This document shows positions 1 to 5,232 of a stretch of 5,232 nucleotides of DNA, one piece after another. The stretch spans positions 1-5,232 of the forward strand of contig CAJCBY010000406.1 in NCBI GenBank assembly GCA_903960725.1, in the 5' to 3' direction. Made by a program: the position numbers and the translations under genes. This stretch comes from an uncultured Cytophagaceae bacterium (GTDB lineage Bacteria > Bacteroidota > Bacteroidia > Cytophagales > Spirosomataceae). The notes under the pieces were generated by a model. The model was not told where the DNA came from and did not search any database. It was given only the letters and a program-made list of their open reading frames with translations. Position 1 is the first letter of the stretch; every line of letters starts with the position of its first letter.

Positions 1-918
1 CATCGGATCGTATTTCAGACCGAACTCTAATGCGCCAAAGAATAGCGTCCGCTTGATGCCGGTAAGCTCATTTCCTTTGGCCAAAATCTTATCATACACT
101 TTCTCCAATAAACGCGGAACCGAAGCAAACATCGCCGGCTTCACCTCTCTAATATTATCCGCAATCGTCTCCATGCTTTCCGCATAATAGACCGAAACGC
201 CATAATACATGTACATGTATACATCAGTGCGTTCGTAGATATGACAAAGTGGTAAAAAGCTCAATGCACGATCCGAAGGCAATAAATCAAAGAAATTGCC
301 GCGAACCAGGGACTTTATATTGCTTACGATATTGTGGTGAGTTAACATGACACCCTTAGGGCGACCCGTTGTACCTGAAGTGTAAATCAAGGTCAATAAA
401 TCACTTGGTTTTACCGCGTCCATTAGCGGTTTTAATACTGCCGAATCTTTTCCTTCTCCTAAATCCTTCACAGCCGTCCAACGCTCTACATCAGCTACTG
501 GATCAAAAGTATAAATACCCTTAATTGTCTTATTTCCCTTCGAGGCAGCTTTCACCTTCAAATACAATTCCTCATTTTCACAGAACACAAATTTTACTTC
601 TGCGTCTCTGAAAATATAATCATAATCCTCAATGGTAATGGTAGGGTACATGGGAACAGTCACACCGCCAATGATCTGGACTGCAAAATCCACAAAATTC
701 CAGCCTGGTCTATTTCCAGAAATGATCGCTACTTTATCACCTGGCTTTATTTTTAATTCTAATAAACCTAAGGCAAGCGTTTGAATCGTTTCCAAAGTTT
801 CGTCTACCGAATACTTCTTCCATTCGTCATTTCTTTTTAAACAGAACAGATCTTCTTTCTTGAAAGTGGCATAAGCGTCTAATAAATCAAAAACGCGCGT
901 GAATTGTTGATGAACCAT
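1..918 (-). CDS. Long-chain fatty acid--CoA ligase (AMP-forming), N-terminal part, cut by window edge
   Basis: An open reading frame runs from an ATG at 918 down to position 1 without a stop, giving 306 residues; the C-terminal part lies outside the window. Seen: the AMP/P-loop signature YTSGTTGRPKG at residues 179-189, LPLCHIYER at 222-230, and FASVPRLLEKVYDKI at 264-278, the arrangement of the ANL adenylating superfamily and specifically of long-chain acyl-CoA synthetases (FadD15/Faa-like, usually near 600 residues). Known for the family: ATP-dependent activation of a free fatty acid to acyl-AMP and then acyl-CoA, feeding beta-oxidation or lipid synthesis, as a cytosolic or membrane-associated enzyme. 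The N-terminus MVHQQFTRVFDLLDAY fits the family, so this ATG is the likely start; no Shine-Dalgarno sequence is visible upstream, as is usual in Bacteroidota. It is transcribed leftwards, away from the putative origin. The exact chain-length preference cannot be read. Confidence 0.93.
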   Translation of the reverse strand, partial: MVHQQFTRVFDLLDAYATFKKEDLFCLKRNDEWKKYSVDETLETIQTLALGLLELKIKPGDKVAIISGNRPGWNFVDFAVQIIGGVTVPMYPTITIEDYDYIFRDAEVKFVFCENEELYLKVKAASKGNKTIKGIYTFDPVADVERWTAVKDLGEGKDSAVLKPLMDAVKPSDLLTLIYTSGTTGRPKGVMLTHHNIVSNIKSLVRGNFFDLLPSDRALSFLPLCHIYERTDVYMYMYYGVSVYYAESMETIADNIREVKPAMFASVPRLLEKVYDKILAKGNELTGIKRTLFFGALEFGLKYDPM

Positions 919-989
919 ACATATAAGGGTTTAGAGGCGGCAATTTAACTAAATAGTATTAATTATAGTTCTTTTTGTATCTAAATTAC
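919..989. other. Non-coding leader between acyl-CoA ligase start and first DnaA box
   Basis: This AT-rich stretch lies between the ligase ATG and the leftmost DnaA box and must hold the ligase 5' untranslated region and probably its promoter, read on the minus strand. I could not find a convincing Bacteroidota-type promoter (TTG about 20 bases before TAnnTTTG) and see no Shine-Dalgarno sequence. A second, out-of-frame ATG overlaps the region just before the ligase start (ATATGTATG on the minus strand) and is probably unused. Confidence 0.5.
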
Positions 990-1009
990 TTATCCACAAG
1001 TTATCCACA
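990..1009 (+). promoter_or_regulatory. DnaA box pair, left cluster (two exact boxes)
   Basis: Two exact TTATCCACA boxes at 990-998 and 1001-1009, same orientation, starts 11 bp apart, about one helical turn, so two DnaA protomers could sit on the same face. They form the left border of the AT-rich segment and lie 72-91 bp upstream of the acyl-CoA ligase start codon. Confidence 0.88.
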
Positions 1010-1020
1010 AGCGAATGGAT

Positions 1021-1177
1021 GATTTAATCTTTTTTTATCCCATATAAGTATTTTTAATATACAAAATATCAAAAAAGCATTAAATACATTTTTTCTTCTG
1101 GAAAACTTATCCACATACATAAATTAAAAAAAGAAAAATATTTTAAAATCTTCTTTTTGTTTCTTCTTGTTGTTCTC
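1021..1177. other. AT-rich DNA unwinding element (DUE) candidate
   Basis: Positions 1021-1180 hold about 31 G or C in 160 bases (about 81% A+T), with the most extreme stretch at about 1116-1150, made of A/T runs. One exact DnaA box (1107-1115) sits inside it. Box clusters lie on both sides. Next to the box pair at 1178-1194, the minus strand reads a run of A-rich triplets (AAC AAC AAG AAG AAA at 1174-1160), reminiscent of the DnaA-trio element that guides DnaA onto single-stranded DNA. The unwinding role is inferred from composition and position. Confidence 0.68.
1107..1115 (+). promoter_or_regulatory. DnaA box inside the AT-rich segment
   Basis: A single exact TTATCCACA box preceded by C, isolated in the middle of the AT-rich segment, 98 bp from the left pair and 63 bp from the next box on the right. 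Confidence 0.82.
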
Positions 1178-1194
1178 TGTGGATAAGTGGATAA
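1178..1194 (-). promoter_or_regulatory. DnaA box tandem bordering the unwinding element
   Basis: An exact box on the minus strand (TGTGGATAA, 1178-1186) overlaps by one base a one-mismatch box (AGTGGATAA, 1186-1194), giving a tight tandem with 8-bp spacing. It directly abuts the right edge of the AT-rich segment, the place expected for the boxes that nucleate a DnaA filament into the melted region. Confidence 0.8.
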
Positions 1195-1260
1195 GTCTAA
1201 TTCGTGTTTGTAAGTGCTTGATTTGAGCAAGTTTTATACTTTGAGAACACATTATCGCTA

Positions 1261-1308
1261 TGTGGATAAGAAGCTAACAACTTGTGGATAAGTCTGAGTT
1301 TATCCACA
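1261..1308. promoter_or_regulatory. DnaA box cluster, central (three exact boxes)
   Basis: Exact boxes at 1261-1269 (minus), 1283-1291 (minus) and 1300-1308 (plus). The last two form a perfect inverted repeat with 9-bp arms and an 8-bp spacer. The first two start 22 bp apart, about two helical turns. The 12-mer GTGGATAAGTCT at 1284-1295 also occurs at 1187-1198, so conservation extends beyond the 9-bp box. Confidence 0.85.
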
Positions 1309-1316
1309 GTGCCCTG

Positions 1317-1338
1317 TGTGGACAAAAAGTTATACACA
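1317..1338. promoter_or_regulatory. Two degenerate DnaA boxes
   Basis: A one-mismatch box on the minus strand at 1317-1325 (reads TTGTCCACA) and one on the plus strand at 1330-1338 (TTATACACA). The second variant resembles lower-affinity boxes known from other origins. Their position between exact-box clusters makes them more credible than isolated near matches. Confidence 0.6.
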
Positions 1339-1353
1339 CTTTTGTGTTAGTTA

Positions 1354-1414
1354 TGTGGATAGAATGTGGATAAAAAAGCCACTTATCCACAGTGTTAGGG
1401 GGTGGTTATCCACA
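1354..1414. promoter_or_regulatory. DnaA box cluster, right (three exact, one near match)
   Basis: A near-match box at 1354-1362 (minus, CTATCCACA) and exact boxes at 1365-1373 (minus), 1383-1391 (plus) and 1406-1414 (plus). The first two start 11 bp apart. Boxes 1365 and 1383 form a perfect inverted repeat with 9-bp arms and a 9-bp spacer. The last box lies inside the coding sequence of the lipoprotein, across the codons for Leu-Trp-Ile-Thr just before its stop. Confidence 0.82.
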
Positions 1415-3026
1415 AGTCGGTTAATTGAAAATTAGCCTTTAATTTGATCTTCGTATCGAAGTAGTAAATGGCCTCAGACTTCGTTTTTGTCTTAAAGTTA
1501 CCGATGTCCCACTGGCCATTTTCGTTGCTATCCACAATAGCCCTCAGCGTATAGGTACCTGGTTCCACGTTTTGGAAAGAACAGGGACCTTTTGATTTCT
1601 GCTCGTAGGCTTTTTCTAGTTTATCACCTCGTAAAAGTTGGTATATATAGTTTCCTGGTTGTCTTATTCCCCCGTCTATCGATCCAGTTTCTTCCGGATC
1701 TATGCGCTTAATTACCTGCTTGTATTCATTTGTAGAATCGGTTTCTGGGCCTACAAAAGCTATTTTATCTAAGGACAAAGTGAAGGCGGGTAGCTTAGGT
1801 AAGAAAGCGCTTTTGAGGGTTAAAACATTCTGGAATTTATTCCAACTAAACGCATCATCAGGAAACGTTAAATCGTCTTCATTCTCTGTTAAAATGTGCA
1901 CTTTCTTAGAATCCCATTGTAAAACAGGCTTAGGGAAAATAAGGAGTATTGAATCTGTGGCCACAATTTGGGTTCCTATTTTAGGGAAAACATCAAAGCC
2001 GAGCGGCACATTGACTGGTCTTTCCTTTTTTGCTAATTCTCTGAACTTTCCCTTTAATTTAAAGTCCACTTTGCGACCGATGGAGTCTTCGAGCGTTGCG
2101 TCTATTTTTAGGGTATCGGTTTTGTTCAAACCACCCACATAGATGCGTAGGTTTCGGTCGGATTCAATTTGATATAAGGGTTTTTCGGTAGAGGAAAAAC
2201 GCACATCTGCGGACTTAATTCCCCGCGAGAATTCATACAAAATGGTCTTAGCGGTTGTTGTTGTTTTGCTTAATTTAAGCACGTCCTGGTTTTGGAGGGC
2301 GATTTTGAAGTCGCGGGTCTCATTTTTTTGCAGATCAATGAACGGCTCTGTGATGAAATCCACGGATTCTTTAGCCGAATTGTACAACAAGTTATTGTTT
2401 ACGTCTTCAAAGGCCGCCATATAGTATTTGCCAGCCGCTAAATTTTCTAGCGTATATGTTCCTGTGGTGTCGGTTCTAACAAAATAATAGGGTTTTGCTT
2501 TATCAATTGATAAAGTATCCGTGTAAGGATAGAGCCCCACGGTGATGTTGTCAGCCTTTTTATTCGTTAACAGGTGTTTTATTCGACCTTCAATTTTTAA
2601 TGAATCGATGGTTTCTGCCGTACTGAAAACGAGTTTGATGTTTTTGCCTTTGTTGCGTTCCGCCACATCTTCGATGGCATTCCTAAAATTAAAGGTATAG
2701 GTTGTGTTGTCTTTTAAGGCGCTATCTAATAGGAGTGTTAGTCCAGTAGGTCGAATGCGGGTTTCATAATTACCGATCGTAGGGGTGATTAATAATTCTT
2801 GATTTAAGCTTTTAACCGTGATGTATTCGTTGAAGTTTAATTCGATTTTTTGACCCTTGAAATTCTTGCTTTTGTTTAGCGGGATTGAGCTGGTTACCAC
2901 GGGTGCCAAAGTATCTTTTTTACCACCGGGAGGCGAGGCCATTTGGGCACAACTTTGTAATAGCACCAAGCTGATGCCAAGTCCAAAAAATATAATTAAT
3001 AAGCTGGTTTTCAGGAATTTATGCAT
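1395..3026 (-). CDS. Ig-like domain-containing lipoprotein
   Basis: A 543-residue predicted surface or periplasmic lipoprotein of a family widespread in Bacteroidota and without an established function. Seen: a type II signal peptide (basic MHKFLK, hydrophobic core 8-23, lipobox LQSC with Cys26), then an SPPGGKKD segment typical of the family. Next come a bacterial Ig-like (Big_5-type) domain at about 38-135, a carboxypeptidase-regulatory/transthyretin-like beta domain at about 143-242, a second Ig-like region at about 335-440, and a C-terminal prealbumin-like domain at about 447-540. Two loops resemble calcium-binding D-x-N-x-N motifs: DVNNNLLYN at 208-216 and DSNENGQWD at 499-507. Domain limits are by eye. 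The ATG overlaps the end of the methyltransferase gene by 8 bases, implying translational coupling; it is the start that gives a proper signal peptide. It is the last gene of the operon; its 3' end contains a DnaA box. An envelope-structural or adhesive role is possible but unproven. Confidence 0.87.
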   Translation of the reverse strand: MHKFLKTSLLIIFFGLGISLVLLQSCAQMASPPGGKKDTLAPVVTSSIPLNKSKNFKGQKIELNFNEYITVKSLNQELLITPTIGNYETRIRPTGLTLLLDSALKDNTTYTFNFRNAIEDVAERNKGKNIKLVFSTAETIDSLKIEGRIKHLLTNKKADNITVGLYPYTDTLSIDKAKPYYFVRTDTTGTYTLENLAAGKYYMAAFEDVNNNLLYNSAKESVDFITEPFIDLQKNETRDFKIALQNQDVLKLSKTTTTAKTILYEFSRGIKSADVRFSSTEKPLYQIESDRNLRIYVGGLNKTDTLKIDATLEDSIGRKVDFKLKGKFRELAKKERPVNVPLGFDVFPKIGTQIVATDSILLIFPKPVLQWDSKKVHILTENEDDLTFPDDAFSWNKFQNVLTLKSAFLPKLPAFTLSLDKIAFVGPETDSTNEYKQVIKRIDPEETGSIDGGIRQPGNYIYQLLRGDKLEKAYEQKSKGPCSFQNVEPGTYTLRAIVDSNENGQWDIGNFKTKTKSEAIYYFDTKIKLKANFQLTDLWITTP

Positions 3027-3903
3027 GTTCGAAACAATATAAATTACTTGAATAATTCGGTTTTCCCAGCATCGCTCGCAGGTTTGAAAGCAAACCTATA
3101 AAGAACGAATGAAGCAGTCGCTTGTTCCCCGTTTTGTATTCGTTACTTAACAAAGAAATGTAAAAGCTATCAAAGATGAGCCCGCGGCTACTTTTTAATT
3201 TAAACCCATATTTCTCCGCTAACGCCGCTATTGTCGCTGGCGTAAAATGGTAGATGTGTCGTGGAACATCATAAGCCGCCCAATATTGCTTGAAATAAGT
3301 GGCATCAAACGAGGCTGGATTAGGTAGGGCGAAAAGCAATTTCCCGTCTTTGGCTAAGCGACTTTTAAAGAATTGAAAGTATTCGTCTAGCTCGTAGACG
3401 TGTTCTAATACGTGCCAAAGCGTAATCACTTGAAATTCCTTTGCTGGGTCGATTTCTTTCAATGACGACGCAATGGTTAACCCCGTTAAGTTAGCCGCTC
3501 TAGCAGCGGTTTCTGGGTCTAATTCGACACCGTTTATGTTCCAGCCTTTTTCCTTTGCCGCAGCTAAGAAGTGGCCGTTTCCACATCCGACATCTAACAA
3601 TTCTTTCGTTCCTTTTTTCTCGGATTCAATCCAGTTTGTCTTCGACTGTAAAGTGAATTTGCGCACCGCATGGTACAACTTGTTTACAATCCCTTCGTTT
3701 GTATCGCTATGTGAAATATAAGCGCTCGCGTGGTAATAGGGCCCCGCTTCGTGTGCTGCCGGTCTTGGGTTTGTGTAGATCAAACGACAAGAGTCACAAG
3801 TAACGATGTGGAACATTTCGTTCGATACCGTATAGTCCTTGGCCTTAAATTTCAAGCTAGAATGTGGTGATCCGCAAACGGGGCAGTTTTGTATATTTTC
3901 CAT
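3019..3903 (-). CDS. Class I SAM-dependent methyltransferase with N-terminal zinc ribbon
   Basis: A 294-residue, apparently complete cytosolic protein of the Methyltransf_23 type. Seen: an N-terminal zinc ribbon with CPVC at 7-10 and CDSC at 36-39; SAM-binding motif I ELLDVGCGNG at 101-110; the acidic ribose-binding residue Glu127 in GVELDP; motif LWHVLEHV at 162-169; YDVPRHIYHFTP at 211-222; and a hydrophobic C-terminal region at about 245-280 ending in a YSSNLY segment typical of this family. Known: these proteins transfer a methyl group from S-adenosylmethionine; family substrates vary and cannot be read from the sequence. The start ATG shares its A with the last base of the mnmG stop (TAATG), and the 3' end overlaps the lipoprotein gene, so it is co-transcribed with mnmG. 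A role in tRNA wobble-uridine modification is conceivable by context, but the zinc-ribbon architecture is more often seen in small-molecule or sugar-type methyltransferases. Confidence 0.9.
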   Translation of the reverse strand: MENIQNCPVCGSPHSSLKFKAKDYTVSNEMFHIVTCDSCRLIYTNPRPAAHEAGPYYHASAYISHSDTNEGIVNKLYHAVRKFTLQSKTNWIESEKKGTKELLDVGCGNGHFLAAAKEKGWNINGVELDPETAARAANLTGLTIASSLKEIDPAKEFQVITLWHVLEHVYELDEYFQFFKSRLAKDGKLLFALPNPASFDATYFKQYWAAYDVPRHIYHFTPATIAALAEKYGFKLKSSRGLIFDSFYISLLSNEYKTGNKRLLHSFFIGLLSNLRAMLGKPNYSSNLYCFEHA

Positions 3904-5232
3904 TAGCGTCCCATGAATAAAAGTAAGATTGAAACATCAGATGCCGAAACCCCAGAAATGCGGCTCGCTTGTCCGATGGTCTGTGGCAAAATCGATTTCA
4001 ATTTAATGCGTGATTCAGTCGAAAGTGTTTTGATTTTATCGTAGTCAAAATTCGCTGGAATCGCTAAGTCTTCCATCGATTTCATTTTGTCTACCATCAA
4101 ACGCTCCTTCTCAATATAGCTTTCGTATTTCACTAAAATTTCTACCTGCTCGCGAACCTCTTGCGAATAGTTTCTAACGATAGGCTCCACGCTCGGGTGT
4201 GTTGCAATCCGGTCGAAAGACAGATCCGATCGGCGTAATAAATTCACAATTGGAGCCCCCTCTTTCAAGGTCGCACTTCCCTCCTGCTCTAGCCAGTCGT
4301 TTACATCTGTTGGTTTTACTTTCGTATTTTTTATCTCTTCTGTCAATGTCGCTACTTGCGCCTTCTTCTCTTGGTATTTATTCCAGCGTTGCTCCGTTGC
4401 TAAACCTAATTGGTATCCTTTTGCGGTTAAGCGTTCATCCGCGTTGTCTTGTCTAAGTAGCGTTCTAAACTCAGCGCGCGATGTGAACATGCGGTAAGGC
4501 TCGTCCGTTCCTTTGTTAATTAAATCATCGATCAACACACCGATGTAGGCGTCTGAACGAGATAAGGTAAATGGATCTAATTCGTGTGTTTTTAAGTGGG
4601 CGTTGATTCCTGCCATTAAGCCTTGGCAAGCCGCTTCTTCGTAGCCGGTGGTGCCGTTGATTTGGCCGGCAAAGAATAAGCCTTTCACGCGCTTCGTTTC
4701 CAACGTAGGCGTTAACTGAGTAGGCGGGAAATAATCGTATTCGATTGCGTAACCCGGGCGGAACATCTTCGCTTTTTCAAAACCAGGGATTAAACGAATT
4801 GCTTCGAATTGTATGTCTTCCGGTAAAGAAGTCGAGAATCCATTCACATAAATTTCGACGGTGCTCCAACCTTCGGGCTCTACGAAAATCTGGTGTGAAT
4901 CCTTATCCGCAAAGCGGTTGATTTTGTCTTCTACGGATGGACAGTAGCGCGGACCTAAACCTTTTATTCGACCTGCGAACATAGGCGAACGGTCGAAGCC
5001 TTTGCGTAATACCTCGTGTACTTTCGTATTGGTATGTGTGATCCAGCAAGAACGTTGTTCCGTAAGCGGGGATTCAGTTAGGTATGAAAATGAACTTGGA
5101 TTCTCGTCGCCCTTTTGTTCTTCCATCGCAGCGAAGTCCAGGCTTCTACCATCCACACGCGGTGGCGTTCCTGTCTTCATTCGTCCTGATTCAAAACCCA
5201 GGTTGATGAGTTGTTCGGTTAATCCGATTGCC
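3903..5232 (-). CDS. mnmG: tRNA uridine-5-carboxymethylaminomethyl(34) synthesis enzyme MnmG, C-terminal two thirds
   Basis: The reading frame continues to the right edge ([17 protein letters not shown] precedes the Met of [13 protein letters not shown]), so the gene is cut and that Met is internal. 442 residues are visible of about 620; the N-terminal FAD Rossmann motif is outside. Known: FAD-dependent MnmG acts with the GTPase MnmE to install the aminomethyl or carboxymethylaminomethyl group on wobble U34 of certain tRNAs, using methylene-tetrahydrofolate. Seen, numbered from the internal Met: the family hallmark [11 protein letters not shown] at 2-12, [10 protein letters not shown] at 77-86 with the conserved cysteine (Cys277 in E. 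coli, from memory), the second FAD-contact region [21 protein letters not shown] at 167-187, the tRNA-binding [22 protein letters not shown] at 227-248, and the helical C-terminus ([25 protein letters not shown], 386-410) that in this family contacts MnmE. No truncation or frameshift is seen. It is the first visible gene of the operon and is typically origin-proximal. Confidence 0.97.
   Translation of the reverse strand, partial: AIGLTEQLINLGFESGRMKTGTPPRVDGRSLDFAAMEEQKGDENPSSFSYLTESPLTEQRSCWITHTNTKVHEVLRKGFDRSPMFAGRIKGLGPRYCPSVEDKINRFADKDSHQIFVEPEGWSTVEIYVNGFSTSLPEDIQFEAIRLIPGFEKAKMFRPGYAIEYDYFPPTQLTPTLETKRVKGLFFAGQINGTTGYEEAACQGLMAGINAHLKTHELDPFTLSRSDAYIGVLIDDLINKGTDEPYRMFTSRAEFRTLLRQDNADERLTAKGYQLGLATEQRWNKYQEKKAQVATLTEEIKNTKVKPTDVNDWLEQEGSATLKEGAPIVNLLRRSDLSFDRIATHPSVEPIVRNYSQEVREQVEILVKYESYIEKERLMVDKMKSMEDLAIPANFDYDKIKTLSTESRIKLKSILPQTIGQASRISGVSASDVSILLLFMGR

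Larger units (their letters stand above)
988..1414. other. oriC: Putative chromosomal replication origin (oriC)
   Basis: Seen: ten exact copies of the consensus DnaA box TTATCCACA or its complement (starting at 990, 1001, 1107, 1178, 1261, 1283, 1300, 1365, 1383, 1406) and four one-mismatch copies (1186, 1317, 1330, 1354) within 425 bp. An exact 9-mer is expected well under once by chance in such a stretch on both strands. The boxes lie on both sides of a strongly AT-rich segment (about 1021-1177) and almost all fall in non-coding DNA. Known: DnaA-ATP binds such clusters, melts the neighbouring AT-rich unwinding element and loads the replicative helicase. The neighbouring mnmG (gidA) is origin-linked in many bacteria. 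Inference: this is the main origin. The alternative, a DnaA-titrating cluster like E. coli datA, is less likely given the AT-rich element and mnmG linkage. No replication gene lies in the window. Confidence 0.88.

Noticed and set aside
205..220. Perfect 16-bp palindrome ATACATGTACATGTAT
   Set aside because: It lies in the conserved reading frame of the acyl-CoA ligase and encodes an alternating Tyr-Met stretch; no sign that it is an operator.
919..1020. Bacteroidota-type promoter (TTG, about 20 bases, TAnnTTTG) for the acyl-CoA ligase
   Set aside because: The best -7-like match on the minus strand (TAATTTAG) has a mismatch and no TTG at the proper distance, so I did not annotate it.
1365..1391. 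Inverted repeat after the lipoprotein gene as a rho-independent terminator
   Set aside because: The arms are two opposed DnaA boxes, AU-rich, with no T-run after the stem on the minus strand. The pairing is explained by box orientation.
988..1414. Short repeats as a CRISPR array or iteron plasmid origin
   Set aside because: Repeats are 9 bp, irregularly spaced and in both orientations, unlike CRISPR repeats. They match the DnaA box exactly, and no Rep protein or plasmid gene is present.
1528..1536. CTATCCACA near-match DnaA box inside the lipoprotein gene
   Set aside because: It is one mismatch away and isolated by over 110 bp from the cluster. Similar single-mismatch 9-mers (TTATCCGCA at 155-163 and 4903-4911) occur in coding DNA of this window, so it is within chance background.
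1702..2142. Plus-strand reading frames at 1702-2142, 2242-2424, 2857-3042, 3473-3721 and 4199-4456
   Set aside because: Each lies antisense within a well-supported minus-strand gene, with low-complexity or unfamiliar translations and no recognisable domain.
3903..5180. Start of mnmG at the ATG at 5180
   Set aside because: The same frame continues upstream to the window edge with conserved MnmG sequence (LGFESGR before MKTGTPPR), so this Met is internal.

Overview
The window looks like a chromosomal segment from a member of the Bacteroidota, possibly Cytophagales-like. This rests on protein character: a Bacteroidota-type Ig-like lipoprotein with a 'C-A-x-x-x-x-P-x-G-G-x-K-D' start to its mature part, an operon start without a Shine-Dalgarno sequence, and moderate GC with a very AT-rich intergenic region. 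The genus cannot be fixed from the sequence.

Layout, left to right. Positions 1-918 (minus strand) hold the N-terminal 306 residues of a long-chain acyl-CoA synthetase, cut by the left edge. Positions 919-1394 are non-coding and are the most striking part of the window. They are packed with the 9-mer TTATCCACA, the consensus DnaA box. There are ten exact copies (the last inside the end of the next gene) and four one-mismatch copies between 990 and 1414, in both orientations. They flank a roughly 160-bp stretch that is about 81% A+T. This is the architecture of a bacterial chromosomal replication origin (oriC), with a DNA unwinding element at about 1021-1177. Positions 1395-5232 hold three minus-strand genes in one tightly overlapping operon, in transcription order: mnmG (5' end beyond the right edge), a zinc-ribbon class I SAM-dependent methyltransferase, and an outer-surface Ig-like lipoprotein.

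How it fits together. The mnmG stop and the methyltransferase start share a base (TAATG), and the methyltransferase and lipoprotein genes overlap by 8 bases, so the three are almost certainly co-transcribed and probably translationally coupled. mnmG (gidA) is a classical origin-proximal gene in many bacteria, which supports the oriC call. The operon is transcribed towards the origin, head-on to the rightward replication fork, and the last DnaA box lies inside the final codons of the lipoprotein gene. The acyl-CoA synthetase is transcribed away from the origin, co-directional with the leftward fork. No dnaA or dnaN lies in the window. The main discovery is therefore a densely boxed putative oriC in a non-dnaA context. 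I found no mobile element, CRISPR array, RNA gene or defence system.
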